A stretch of DNA of 12,401 nucleotides, from contig NW_003155739.1 in the NCBI RefSeq assembly GCF_000003605.2, forward strand, positions 224,339-236,739, in the 5' to 3' direction. This DNA comes from Saccoglossus kowalevskii (taxonomy: Eukaryota; Hemichordata; Enteropneusta; Harrimaniidae). Below the pieces are notes generated by a model. The model did no database searches. It was not told the DNA's origin and saw nothing but the letters and a program-made list of their open reading frames with translations. Positions 9,301 to 12,401 of the stretch are shown one piece after another (the first letter of the stretch is position 1; each line of letters opens with the position of its first letter). A program made the position numbers and the translations under genes.

Positions 9301-9788
9301 AAATCATATTTCTGACATGGTTATATTCCAGCTATATTACTATAAACAAAACTATATACCGGTATCCTAAATTCGATAACTAACGGGGACTGTGCCATGC
9401 ATGGCTTGTTTTGTTTTCTTATCTGATCGAATTTGGCTACTTGGCATCATTCTTGGATTAAAATCGTTAAATCCTATAACATAAACTCATCTGCCACTAG
9501 TTCTCTGAGATGATTGCATGAGCTGATCTAAATCAACTTGGTACAATGACAATACATAATGAGAGGCAGATTCTTATTTTTTGGAAATTTATTGATTCAA
9601 GATGGCAATTTGTTTTTGTTTACTCCTTCCCTTCTGTTTCTCTATATCTCTTTATAAAGTGTTACTGTAAACAAACACCATCATGGATAACAGATTCAGT
9701 TAATGCAGTACTAAGAAATCGATGGCTAAGAAGATTGTTGGCATCTATCACTGTGATCATTATCTATGTCATGGCCGTCATTAATATT
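209..9788 (+). CDS. ADCY2/4/7-like: Membrane adenylyl cyclase, ADCY2/4/7-like, central part (spliced, both ends outside window)
   Basis: Spliced coding region of a class III transmembrane adenylyl cyclase, which makes cAMP from ATP at the plasma membrane under G-protein control. Exons, in order, give the second half of C1a ([15 protein letters not shown], then [18 protein letters not shown]), the C1b linker ([21 protein letters not shown]) and the start of the second membrane block (TM7, TM8 and about TM9). QWLKSEDI and the RYLE(S/T)WGA-KPF motif match the vertebrate ADCY2/4/7 group better than ADCY1/3/5/6/8/9, from memory of those proteins. The C1 metal-binding aspartates, TM1-6 and all of C2 are not in this window. 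All exon junctions keep frame. The most uncertain exon is 1617-1676, and a microexon may lie at 3969-3986. Enzyme family is secure; exact orthology is inferred. Confidence 0.93.
368..829. other. Intron, nothing further recognised
   Basis: Ordinary AT-rich intron between the two C1a exons, with donor gtaagt and acceptor ttgttgtag. A 99-aa minus-strand frame overlapping 699-998 runs across the real exon and is a shadow. Confidence 0.8.
830..965 (+). CDS. ADCY2/4/7-like: Adenylyl cyclase exon: end of C1a
   Basis: The acceptor is ttgttgtag at 821-829. Base 830 completes the Gly codon split from the preceding exon, so the phases agree. It encodes [20 protein letters not shown], then [20 protein letters not shown] and IPPTK. 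This is the usual C1a end: (R/K)-HI-ATL--L-G-Y-VE-G-G--R--YL---I-TYL(V/I). The donor gtaata begins at 966 and the exon ends in phase 0. The Thr-His after Arg (usually Val-His or Ile-His) is a small departure from vertebrate isoforms. Confidence 0.95.
966..1616. other. Intron with a short TA microsatellite
   Basis: AT-rich intron with a short (TA)n run near 1219-1232. No coding sequence or mobile element was recognised. Confidence 0.75.
1617..1676 (+). CDS. ADCY2/4/7-like: Adenylyl cyclase exon: short C1b linker exon (tentative donor)
   Basis: A pyrimidine-rich acceptor (ttgcttcccag, ending 1616) opens a 20-codon frame, [20 protein letters not shown], which is phase 0 at both ends and fits the phase-0 exons on either side. 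C1b is poorly conserved among cyclases, so homology does not help here. The donor chosen, AAA|gttacc at 1677, is weak. A GC-type donor at 1651 would give phase 1 and break the next exon, as would gtgaaa at 1687. The exon could be optional, because joining 965 directly to 1834 also keeps frame. Confidence 0.6.
1834..1998 (+). CDS. ADCY2/4/7-like: Adenylyl cyclase exon: C1b with basic segment and [12 protein letters not shown] motif
   Basis: The acceptor is a T-run ending gattattag at 1833; the donor gtaagt starts at 1999. The 55 codons are phase 0 at both ends. The N-terminal part is low complexity (Ser/Thr/Pro) followed by a basic stretch, [14 protein letters not shown], then [20 protein letters not shown]. 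The last motif corresponds to RYLESWGAAKPFAHL in vertebrate ADCY2, as recalled, and is a hallmark of the 2/4/7 group. The basic patch contains RRKS, which resembles a protein kinase A or C site; that is inference only. Confidence 0.93.
2124..2259. mobile_element. Hairpin MITE, about 136 bp
   Basis: Terminal inverted repeats of 19 bp, AGGTTATTATGAGGATACT at 2124-2142 and its reverse complement with one mismatch at 2241-2259. A second inner pair of inverted arms is AGTATGCAC (2153-2161) and GTGCATACT (2228-2236). The element could fold almost end to end. No coding capacity was seen and no clear target-site duplication could be assigned. It lies inside the cyclase intron at 1999-2664. The superfamily is unknown. 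Confidence 0.65.
2665..2723 (+). CDS. ADCY2/4/7-like: Adenylyl cyclase exon: variable C1b segment
   Basis: The acceptor is a strong polypyrimidine run (T-tract then ccag) ending at 2664; the donor gtaagt begins at 2724. The phase-0 start gives [20 protein letters not shown], with the last Lys codon split AA|G, so the exon ends in phase 2. The sequence is not conserved enough to identify alone. Both splice sites are strong and its phases fit the neighbours at 1834-1998 and 5917-5997. Confidence 0.82.
2907..3140 (-). mobile_element. tRNA-derived SINE candidate, minus strand
   Basis: Read on the minus strand, about 3140-3065 resembles the second half of a tRNA: a degenerate A-box region (TACCAGTCACTGGTAGC), an anticodon-arm-like CAGACTCGTGATC, and a B box AGTTCAAATCC at 3080-3070 that fits the GWTCRANNC consensus. 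An unrelated body follows to about 2907, ending in a small hairpin (CCTGG...CCAGG) and a second B-box-like GTTCGACCC at 2935-2927. This layout suits a tRNA-headed SINE. The boundaries and any target duplication are not resolved. It is unlikely to be a functional tRNA because the acceptor stem and D arm are poor. Confidence 0.5.
3187..3295. repeat. Small foldback element, about 109 bp
   Basis: A perfect 10-bp inverted pair, AGTTATTGTC (3187-3196) and GACAATAACT (3286-3295), encloses an internal near-palindrome at 3230-3253 (CCAAGTGGC...GCCACTTTGG). The size and structure suit a MITE remnant. No reliable target duplication is visible. Confidence 0.45.
3296..3968. other. Intron; T-rich (ATTC/ATTT)-like tract before microexon
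   Basis: No gene was seen. From about 3797 to 3960 the sequence is strongly T-rich with imperfect ATTC/ATTT/ATTG repetition, and it ends in the acceptor used by the candidate microexon. The rest is ordinary intron. Confidence 0.65.
3969..3986 (+). CDS. ADCY2/4/7-like: Candidate 18-nt microexon in adenylyl cyclase C1b
   Basis: TGTTCACTATGATATTCC lies between a good acceptor (tttctaattccag, ending 3968, preceded by more than 100 nt of T-rich sequence) and a consensus donor, gtgagt (3987-3992). Its 18 nt are a multiple of three and fit the phase-2 junction of the flanking exons. Inclusion would read S-N-V-H-Y-D-I-P-V-A-Y-R; skipping would read S-K-V-A-Y-R. There is no stop in either form. No homology supports it, so it rests on splice sites and phase only. 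Confidence 0.45.
4084..5111. repeat. Minisatellite array, 18 copies of a 57-bp unit
   Basis: The phrase TGTAATTTGTT recurs 18 times, first bases at 4092, 4149, 4212, 4269, 4332, 4389, 4446, 4503, 4560, 4615, 4672, 4729, 4786, 4843, 4900, 4957, 5014 and 5071. Spacing is 57 bp, except 63 bp for two units with a 6-bp insertion (near 4171 and 4291) and 55 bp for one with a 2-bp deletion (near 4570). Each unit carries a GATGGTGGTGGCATTTGGG-like block with few variants (ATAGATGG/ATCTATGG, TTGAG/TTAAG, GGGGAAT/GGGAAAT). Because 57 is 19 codons, long minus-strand frames arise in the array; they are artefacts. Confidence 0.97.
5112..5916. other. Intron remainder with one short direct repeat
   Basis: Ordinary AT-rich intron after the minisatellite. 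The only structure seen is a 12-bp direct repeat, GGTATAGTAGAT at 5241-5252 and 5262-5273 (21-bp spacing). No gene was recognised. Confidence 0.7.
5917..5997 (+). CDS. ADCY2/4/7-like: Adenylyl cyclase exon: C1b helix ([19 protein letters not shown])
   Basis: The acceptor is attattttttag ending 5916. Base 5917 completes a split codon, followed by [20 protein letters not shown] and DGKAAEK. The donor gtaagt starts at 5998 and the end is phase 2. It aligns with vertebrate ADCY2 'EEELNERMIQAIDGINAQKQ', as recalled, so the 'ER(L/M)..AIDG..A(E/Q)K' helix is conserved and continues into QWLKSEDI in the next exon. Confidence 0.93.
5998..6441. other. Intron, nothing further recognised
   Basis: AT-rich intron between two C1b exons with consensus splice sites. 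Short open frames on both strands show no recognisable protein features. Confidence 0.75.
6442..6511 (+). CDS. ADCY2/4/7-like: Adenylyl cyclase exon: end of C1b, QWLKSEDI motif
   Basis: The acceptor ttttttcgcag ends at 6441; the donor gtatgt starts at 6512. After completing the split Lys codon it reads [20 protein letters not shown] and EKQ, ending in phase 0. QWLKSEDI followed by a short helix entering the second membrane block is specific to the ADCY2/4/7 group ([10 protein letters not shown] in ADCY2, as recalled). An open frame runs on past 6512 to 6841, but the donor, the loss of cyclase similarity and the next exon at 7597 show this is intron read-through. Confidence 0.95.
6512..7315. 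other. Intron before the 208-bp MITE, nothing further recognised
   Basis: Intron sequence with no recognised repeat family. An open frame continues from the exon at 6442-6511 until 6841 but is read-through of the donor at 6512. Confidence 0.75.
7316..7523. mobile_element. MITE, 208 bp, with 5-bp target duplication
   Basis: The ends are inverted repeats: ATATTTGCATACAC-TGACTC-CGTACCCG-TA from 7319, matched as reverse complement up to 7521, with about four mismatches in 35 bp. The direct repeat TGCAC flanks the element at 7311-7315 and 7524-7528, a perfect 5-bp target-site duplication (6 of 8 bases match if read as 8 bp). An inner inverted pair is CTGACTCTC (left end) and GAGAGTCAG (about 7451-7459). 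There is no coding capacity, so it is non-autonomous. The superfamily is undetermined. Confidence 0.75.
7597..7779 (+). CDS. ADCY2/4/7-like: Adenylyl cyclase exon: TM7 and TM8
   Basis: The acceptor gttgttttcag ends at 7596; the donor gtaagt starts at 7780. The 61 codons are phase 0 at both ends. The exon starts [15 protein letters not shown], then two hydrophobic spans: about residues 12-32 ([20 protein letters not shown]) and about 37-58 ([20 protein letters not shown]), separated by the short PKT turn also present in vertebrate ADCY2 (VLPKTSV, as recalled). These are the first two helices of the second six-helix block. Confidence 0.95.
7985..9370. repeat. Tandem array of 300-bp dimeric units with paired ATGGCC/GGCCAT cores
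   Basis: Two related half-units of about 150 bp alternate. Type A (ATTCAAAATGG-CTGGCGGCCATTTTG) starts at 8461, 8761 and 9050. Type B (ATTCAARATGGCCGAATGG) starts at 8311, 8611, 8911 (degenerate) and 9196 (degenerate). The first A and B steps are 300 bp and the A-to-B step is 150 bp. An older A-like copy lies at about 7998-8035 and a trace at about 9591-9606. The A core is a perfect inverted repeat, CAAAATGGCCG and CGGCCATTTTG around a 5-bp loop, at 8464-8490. Short frames within it are not convincing proteins. Confidence 0.88.
8120..8154. repeat. Perfect 10-bp stem hairpin inside the array
   Basis: AGTCCTCGTT (8120-8129) and AACGAGGACT (8145-8154) are exact reverse complements around a 15-nt loop. 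It is followed by a GTGTGTCTGTGCGTCC-type G/T-rich stretch (8168-8210) unlike the rest of the array, and may mark the original left end of the repeat element. Its role is unknown. Confidence 0.7.
9371..9659. other. Intron remainder, partly decayed repeat
   Basis: Contains a 12-bp palindrome GCCATGCATGGC (9394-9405) at the probable right edge of the 300-bp array, a trace of the array core (GATTCAAGATGGC, about 9591), and the CT-rich polypyrimidine tract of the next exon. Confidence 0.6.
9660..9788 (+). CDS. ADCY2/4/7-like: Adenylyl cyclase exon: cytoplasmic loop and about TM9
   Basis: The acceptor is a long CT-rich tract ending ctctttataaag at 9659; the donor gtaagt starts at 9789. The 43 codons are phase 0 at both ends: a short polar loop with cysteines ([20 protein letters not shown]), then [20 protein letters not shown] and INI, a single hydrophobic span. 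This corresponds to the TM8-TM9 loop and TM9 of ADCY2 (RPWPRISLTIITTAIILMMA, as recalled). No later exon of this gene could be found up to base 12401. Confidence 0.92.
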
Positions 9789-10002
9789 GTAAGTACTCAC
9801 TAATTAAAGGTAATCCCAATATGTACTATGTACTATGGGTAACGGAAAAAACTGATCAGATATTTAATTGAAGTCACATTTCCTAAACCTGAAACTGCCA
9901 CAATTGATATATATAAATAGATTAAAATTTTATAATAAGATTATAGTTTCTATACATAATATATGTATTATTAAAAGAGACTTGTACCAACATGCCCCAA
10001 GG
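9789..10002. other. Intron, nothing recognised
   Basis: AT-rich sequence after the TM9 exon. The left edge of the LINE insertion must be somewhere here or just after, but it cannot be placed without a consensus. Confidence 0.55.
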
Positions 10003-10134
10003 ATGTATTGTTATGACAGATATGACGACAATCTACACTACAATTATGATTCTGGATATTATAAAGACACTAAACCAAGAAGAGATTATATGTATAATCA
10101 CCAGTATGATGAGTACATGCCAAATTATTAATCT
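10003..10134 (+). pseudogene. Tyrosine-rich ORF end, possible LINE ORF1 tail
   Basis: The last 42 codons of an open frame, reading MYCYDRYDDNLHYNYDSGYY and ending EYMPNY-stop, contain 12 tyrosines and many Asp/Asn/Arg residues. It ends 135 bp before the ATG of the LINE endonuclease frame, the spacing expected between ORF1 and ORF2 of a non-LTR retrotransposon, so it may be the C-terminus of ORF1 in a 5'-truncated copy. I do not recognise the sequence. Upstream the frame loses this composition. Chance, or a low-complexity intron, remains possible. Confidence 0.35.
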
Positions 10135-10269
10135 TTTTTCATCTTTACATTTACTTAATTATGGACATGCCAAATTTTTTTTTTTCTTATATACAACATG
10201 TAACTATTTAGATATAATATTTCGACCTACAACCTACCTGTTTGCTGTACACAGTTAGGTAATTAAAAA

Positions 10270-10667
10270 ATGAAACAAATTAATAGAACATACCTAAAGC
10301 TAGGCAGCTGGAATGTACATGGCTTAGATGACAAATGTACTGAGATTGATTTTAGTACAGTAGTACAAAATTATGATATTTTTTGTATACAAGAAACATG
10401 GCTTGGTAGCAGTAGTAATAGTTTAGTATTGGATGTAGAAAATTATAGCCATTTCAGGTCAGATAGGATAAGAAAATCTAATAGGAGCAGAAGAAATTCG
10501 GGATGTGTTGCACTGTTGTTTAAATCAACATTAAGAAATGGGTTACATAAAATTTCTTCTGACATAAGTGATTTTATGTGGTGCAAATTGGATAAAAGTT
10601 ATTTTTCTCTGGACAAAGATATCTATCTGGGTTGCATTTATATACCGCCAGAGAATTCTGTATACTA
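10270..10667 (+). pseudogene. CR1/L2-like LINE ORF2 start: apurinic-like endonuclease domain, truncated
   Basis: Non-LTR retrotransposon ORF2, N-terminal endonuclease/exonuclease/phosphatase domain, which nicks the target for target-primed reverse transcription. From the ATG at 10270, residues 10-19 read KLGSWNVHGL (catalytic-type Asn 15), residues 36-46 YDIFCIQETWL (metal-binding-type Glu 42), a basic patch lies at about 65-76, and residues 117-133 read DIYLGCIYIPPENSVYY (Tyr 124). This order is that of LINE endonucleases; the YIPPENS form is common in CR1/L2-type elements. The frame is intact but stops being LINE at residue 133, exactly where the next transposon's inverted repeat begins. 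The rest of the endonuclease and the reverse transcriptase are absent, so it is a dead copy. Confidence 0.88.
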
Positions 10668-10736
10668 CCCCAGACCATTCGTCCCGGTGTTATCGCTATC
10701 GCCACACGAGACTCCAGCTTGTCTCCTATACAATTT
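10668..10736 (+). repeat. Left terminal inverted repeat, 69 bp
   Basis: Perfect inverted copy of 11932-12000, outer end CCCCAGACC. Identity ends abruptly inward of base 10736. Confidence 0.95.
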
Positions 10737-10833
10737 GACTGCGCACATCCAGAAAGTAGATGTAGCTGCGATTGGTGGAATACTAATGAGTTGAGTGTCA
10801 ATCAAACGCCCACGCTATCTTTAGTAAACAAAG

Positions 10834-11304
10834 TCACGTGACACGCGCCATTTTAGTTTTGGCAGGCGATTTCAAGGCAGCACGCTTAACCCTTTCGTTC
10901 ACAGGTTGGGAGATATTAGAATGACTGACAATTTCACGCCACTGTTTTACATTATTGGCGGATTTTTCTGCGCTATCAATCTTTCTCTTACAAACTAGAC
11001 ATAGATGAGACGACAGAGTCGCTCCTTTCACAACGTCGCACTGGATCAAATTGGAAAGACGATTTCCATAAGTTATCCCTCCTGCTTTTCCTGGCTTGAA
11101 TAAATTCACACACGACTTTAACTGTCCACAAACTCGAAGACTACACGAACACAGTCTACAATAGTGTCCGCAACAATATGTATGTATTTCTTCGGTGTAC
11201 TGATGCACGAATGCACCGTGACACGGTGTTTCTCGGGTGTCGCCATCGCTGAGAATGCCGCCAGCGCAATTTTTCACCCAACTCGCGATTCTGTTTTGCA
11301 ACAT
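10834..11304 (-). CDS. ZAD-like zinc-binding domain protein carried by the transposon
   Basis: A 156-residue frame on the minus strand, from ATG at 11304 to TGA. It is cysteine-rich. Residues 49-57 read CRLCSCSLR, residues 66-71 VNLFKP, and residues 82-106 run from RLSNLIQCD to SSHLCLVCK. A CxxC pair at 49-52, an NLF block, a helix and a second CxxC pair at 102-105 is the plan of the ZAD (zinc finger-associated domain), which binds zinc through two CxxC pairs and mediates dimerisation in insect zinc-finger proteins. Further cysteines (residues 13, 28, 44, 45, 54, 59, 65, 89) surround it. The tail (about 139-156) is basic (ERVKRAALKSPAKTKMAR). No C2H2 fingers or catalytic domain follow, so it may be an N-terminal fragment of a longer transposase or a spliced exon. 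ZAD assignment is by pattern only. Confidence 0.6.
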   Translation of the reverse strand: MLQNRIASWVKNCAGGILSDGDTRETPCHGAFVHQYTEEIHTYCCGHYCRLCSCSLRVCGQLKSCVNLFKPGKAGGITYGNRLSNLIQCDVVKGATLSSHLCLVCKRKIDSAEKSANNVKQWREIVSHSNISQPVNERVKRAALKSPAKTKMARVT

Positions 11305-11473
11305 TTTATCAATATTCCCTTTGACAAAATCGCCGACAAAAGCACCGCTTTGCTGATCTTTTGTTCTATAATTCTTAATGCAAACACCGACCCTAGTAGT
11401 AATTAGTAACGTCGCCTAGTACATATGAACGGTCGTCATTGCAAATCGAACATCCTTTTGAAATTTGGACGTC

Positions 11474-11680
11474 GGGCAGGCGATTTCAAGGCACCGCACT
11501 TAAATATTAGCAACATATTTTTCTGAGCGGTTGTTTATTCTCTTTCAAACGAGACATAAATGTGACGACATAGTCGATCCCTTATCCACCGCTAAGAATG
11601 CCGCAATGTTTCGTTCGTTTTGCAACATGCCACAAATCGTCGAAAAAAACACCACTTCGACGGAAGCTTGCGTAATAAGG
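11474..11680 (-). pseudogene. Shortened, broken second copy of the ZAD-like module
   Basis: Three blocks resemble the neighbouring ORF in the same order and strand: CAGGCGATTTCAAGGCA near 11477 (compare 10863); a block around 11537-11579 matching 10976-11020, reading TMSSHLCLV on the minus strand against TLSSHLCLV; and a start block, CGCTAAGAATGCCGC near 11590 with GCAACAT near 11622 (compare 11247 and 11298). About 200 bp including the first CxxC is missing. The second CxxC is broken: the codon for its last Cys is TGA. It is a decayed tandem duplicate. Confidence 0.65.
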
Positions 11681-11931
11681 GGGTTAAAACAAGAAAACAA
11701 ATGCCATGTTTAATACATATCGACCTGTTTTACTTGCGAAAGATATCGTTTCGTGCGACTTCGGAACGCGAAGGAACACACCAACAACGTTGAATTTACC
11801 GGCTATCTTCCAAATATGGTATATTAATTTATTCAGTTGTTTATTTAGAGTGACGTCCGCGGTCGAATGCGATTGGCTATCGATGTCAGTGCAAAGGTTA
11901 TATGAATATTAAAATTAAGTGGGCGGAAGGA

Positions 11932-12000
11932 AAATTGTATAGGAGACAAGCTGGAGTCTCGTGTGGCGATAGCGATAACACCGGGACGAATGGTCTGGGG
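11932..12000 (-). repeat. Right terminal inverted repeat, 69 bp
   Basis: Perfect inverted copy of 10668-10736, outer end GGTCTGGGG followed by TA. Confidence 0.95.
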
Positions 12001-12002
12001 TA

Positions 12003-12401
12003 TTAGAGTAACTGTTCAGCAGGAATGGCTTTTTAACTCTTCTGTGATTTTTTTTTTTGGCTTGGCTGATTTTGTCACGGTTCATACTTGACAGGCAGGT
12101 CGTACCATCACTAATTGGAAAAACAATCCTGACCCACCGCTACCATGGCAACAGCCAAAGTCTTGTAATAGCAGTGCCCAAATGATCATGCCTTTTATTT
12201 TGGCTACGTTGCGCACTGGTAAGAGATCACCGGCGCCGACATTGTTACCACTGTCAACGGAATCCCAACGCAGCTTTGAACTTTGAATAAAATGTAAATG
12301 CTGCTTCCAATCTAGAAAATACTATCGCAAAACGATTGGAAATTATACATTTAACGGCTGAATACGTCCTAACAATAAAATAAAGTGACTTCTAATGACT
12401 G
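12003..12401. other. Right flank of the transposon, nothing recognised
   Basis: Expected to continue the LINE copy or the intron. A 29-codon open frame directly after the element (IRVTVQQEWLFNSS...) does not match LINE endonuclease or cyclase sequence. No splice-bounded cyclase exon or other feature was recognised. Confidence 0.55.

Larger units (their letters stand above)
10668..12000. mobile_element. DNA transposon, 1,333 bp, perfect 69-bp TIRs, no transposase, carries ZAD-like ORF
   Basis: Bases 10668-10736 are the exact reverse complement of 11932-12000: 69 bp without a mismatch, beginning CCCCAGACCATTCGTCCCGG. The element is flanked by TA on both sides (10666-10667 and 12001-12002). Extended, the flanks are TACTA and TATTA, so a 5-bp duplication with one mutation is also possible. 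It sits in the LINE endonuclease frame. It holds one minus-strand ORF with a ZAD-like zinc-binding domain (10837-11304) and a decayed second copy (about 11474-11680). No transposase motif was seen, so it should be non-autonomous. Perfect TIRs suggest a fairly recent insertion. The interior is richer in GC than the surrounding intron. Confidence 0.92.

Noticed and set aside
8116-9410. Helitron
   Set aside because: There is a hairpin at each side, but the right end reads CTTG rather than CTRR after the hairpin, and no TC start with A|T insertion site was seen.
10669-10794. C-terminal part of the frame starting at 10270 (residues 134-174)
   Set aside because: Read-through of the transposon's TIR, not LINE sequence.
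12003-12089. Open frame right after the transposon as continuing LINE endonuclease or a cyclase exon
   Set aside because: Sequence shows neither the endonuclease GDFN-type motif nor the TM10 region of a cyclase, and no splice sites bound it.

Overview
This is eukaryotic, animal genomic DNA. It is AT-rich, its exons are short and bounded by GT-AG introns, and it is full of interspersed repeats. The transposable elements (a CR1/L2-like LINE, a tRNA-derived SINE candidate, MITEs and a ZAD-like domain in a DNA transposon) suggest an invertebrate, plausibly marine. The phylum cannot be fixed from the sequence.

The only host gene recognised is the middle part of a membrane adenylyl cyclase on the + strand, running from before base 1 to beyond the right edge. 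Eight exons with consistent phases, plus one candidate 18-nt microexon, were placed at 209-367, 830-965, 1617-1676, 1834-1998, 2665-2723, (3969-3986), 5917-5997, 6442-6511, 7597-7779 and 9660-9788. They encode the end of catalytic domain C1a, the C1b linker and the start of the second membrane block (TM7 to about TM9). Their sequence is closest to the vertebrate ADCY2/4/7 subgroup. The 5' exons (TM1-6 and the first half of C1a) and 3' exons (TM10-12 and C2) lie outside the window.

Introns fill the rest. Intron at 1999-2664: a hairpin MITE (2124-2259). Intron at 2724-3968: a tRNA-derived SINE candidate on the minus strand (about 2907-3140) and a small foldback element (3187-3295). Intron at 3987-5916: an 18-copy minisatellite with a 57-bp unit (about 4084-5111), starting about 100 nt after the microexon. 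Intron at 6512-7596: a 208-bp MITE with a 5-bp target duplication (7316-7523). Intron at 7780-9659: a 300-bp dimeric tandem array with paired inverted ATGGCC/GGCCAT cores (about 7985-9370). Intron after 9788: a CR1/L2-like LINE endonuclease fragment (10270-10667), cut off by a 1,333-bp DNA transposon (10668-12000) with perfect 69-bp terminal inverted repeats. This transposon carries a minus-strand ORF for a ZAD-like zinc-binding domain and a shorter, stop-containing second copy of that domain.

The most novel items are the ZAD-carrying, transposase-less transposon and the candidate microexon. No tool was run, and all identifications come from reading the sequence and recalled family features.
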